Assembly (NCBI GenBank): GCA_947627395.1
Contig: CANQVW010000027.1
Location: 1-14,812, forward strand
DNA length: 14,812 nucleotides
Source of the DNA: an uncultured Bacilli bacterium
GTDB lineage: Bacteria > Bacillota_I > Bacilli_A > ML615J-28 > CAG-698
Reading direction: 5' to 3'
The notes beneath the pieces were generated by a model. That model had not been told where the DNA came from, did not search any database, and saw nothing but the letters and a program-made list of their open reading frames with translations. The first letter of the stretch is position 1. Each line of letters opens with the position of its first letter. Both the position numbers and the translations under genes were made by a program. Below, one piece after another: positions 14,768 through 14,812 of the stretch.

Positions 14768-14812
14768 TCAACAGAGGGTATCCAAATGAAGTATATGAAC
14801 GGGCGGTAAAAA
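14740..14812 (+). other. Unassigned open frame overlapping the trpB break and running off the window
   Basis: From about 14743 a different forward frame stays open to the right edge and would read NDGTASLINRGYPNEVYERA. It looks protein-like but I do not recognise it, and it is not TrpB or the start of TrpA. It may be the edge of whatever DNA is joined to trpB. It is too short to assign. Confidence 0.25.

Noticed and set aside
1..14812. CRISPR array, tRNA or rRNA gene, phage or defence module
   Set aside because: No regularly spaced repeats, no tRNA-like cloverleaf outside the T-box leader, and every sizeable gene belongs to recognisable metabolism or cell-surface families.

Overview
The window is chromosomal DNA from a low-GC Bacillota (Firmicute). 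It is AT-rich, genes start behind AGGAGG-type ribosome binding sites, and reading frames are packed with ATGA and TAATG overlaps. A Thermotoga/Bacillus-style DAHP synthase, a tRNA-sensing T-box leader and an oxygen-sensitive class III ribonucleotide reductase suggest an anaerobe or facultative anaerobe. An Erysipelotrichia-like or clostridial origin is my inference from overall style, not a proven placement. Every gene is on the + strand.

Region 1 (1-3740) is the 3' part of an aromatic amino acid operon. It holds the end of an apparent shikimate dehydrogenase-shikimate kinase fusion (AroE-AroK), then DAHP synthase, EPSP synthase (AroA) and prephenate dehydrogenase (TyrA). Together they cover entry into the shikimate pathway, several later steps, and the first committed step to tyrosine. 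Each pair overlaps by 1-7 bases, so co-translation is likely. The genes for 3-dehydroquinate synthase, dehydroquinase, chorismate synthase, chorismate mutase and PheA are not here.

Region 2 (3741-4330) has a good sigma-A-type promoter, a 108-residue basic membrane protein of unknown function, and a second promoter for the next operon. Region 3 (4331-7520) is an anaerobic deoxynucleotide operon: nrdD (class III reductase), nrdG (its radical-SAM activase) and a dUTPase, closed by a clear intrinsic terminator. Region 4 (7521-9271) is a single-gene unit for a GH18 (chitinase-like) lipoprotein with its own extended -10 promoter.

Region 5 (9298-14812) is a tryptophan operon. A consensus promoter leads into a complete T-box riboswitch whose specifier codon is TGG (Trp) and whose tRNA-end-binding bulge fits a G discriminator base. 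The genes follow in the order trpE-trpG-trpD-trpC-trpF-trpB. Charged tRNA-Trp should favour the terminator just before trpE; uncharged tRNA-Trp should favour antitermination. The chorismate made with the help of region 1 is the substrate of TrpE/TrpG.

The main oddity is at the right edge. trpB reads as a normal tryptophan synthase beta chain to about residue 218 and then meets a stop, and the last ~50 bases do not encode TrpB in any frame. This is either a real disruption or a contig-end join artefact. I see no clearly undescribed system. The least explained items are the small membrane protein, the trpB break, the AroE-AroK fusion, and the palindrome/repeat near the nrdD promoter.
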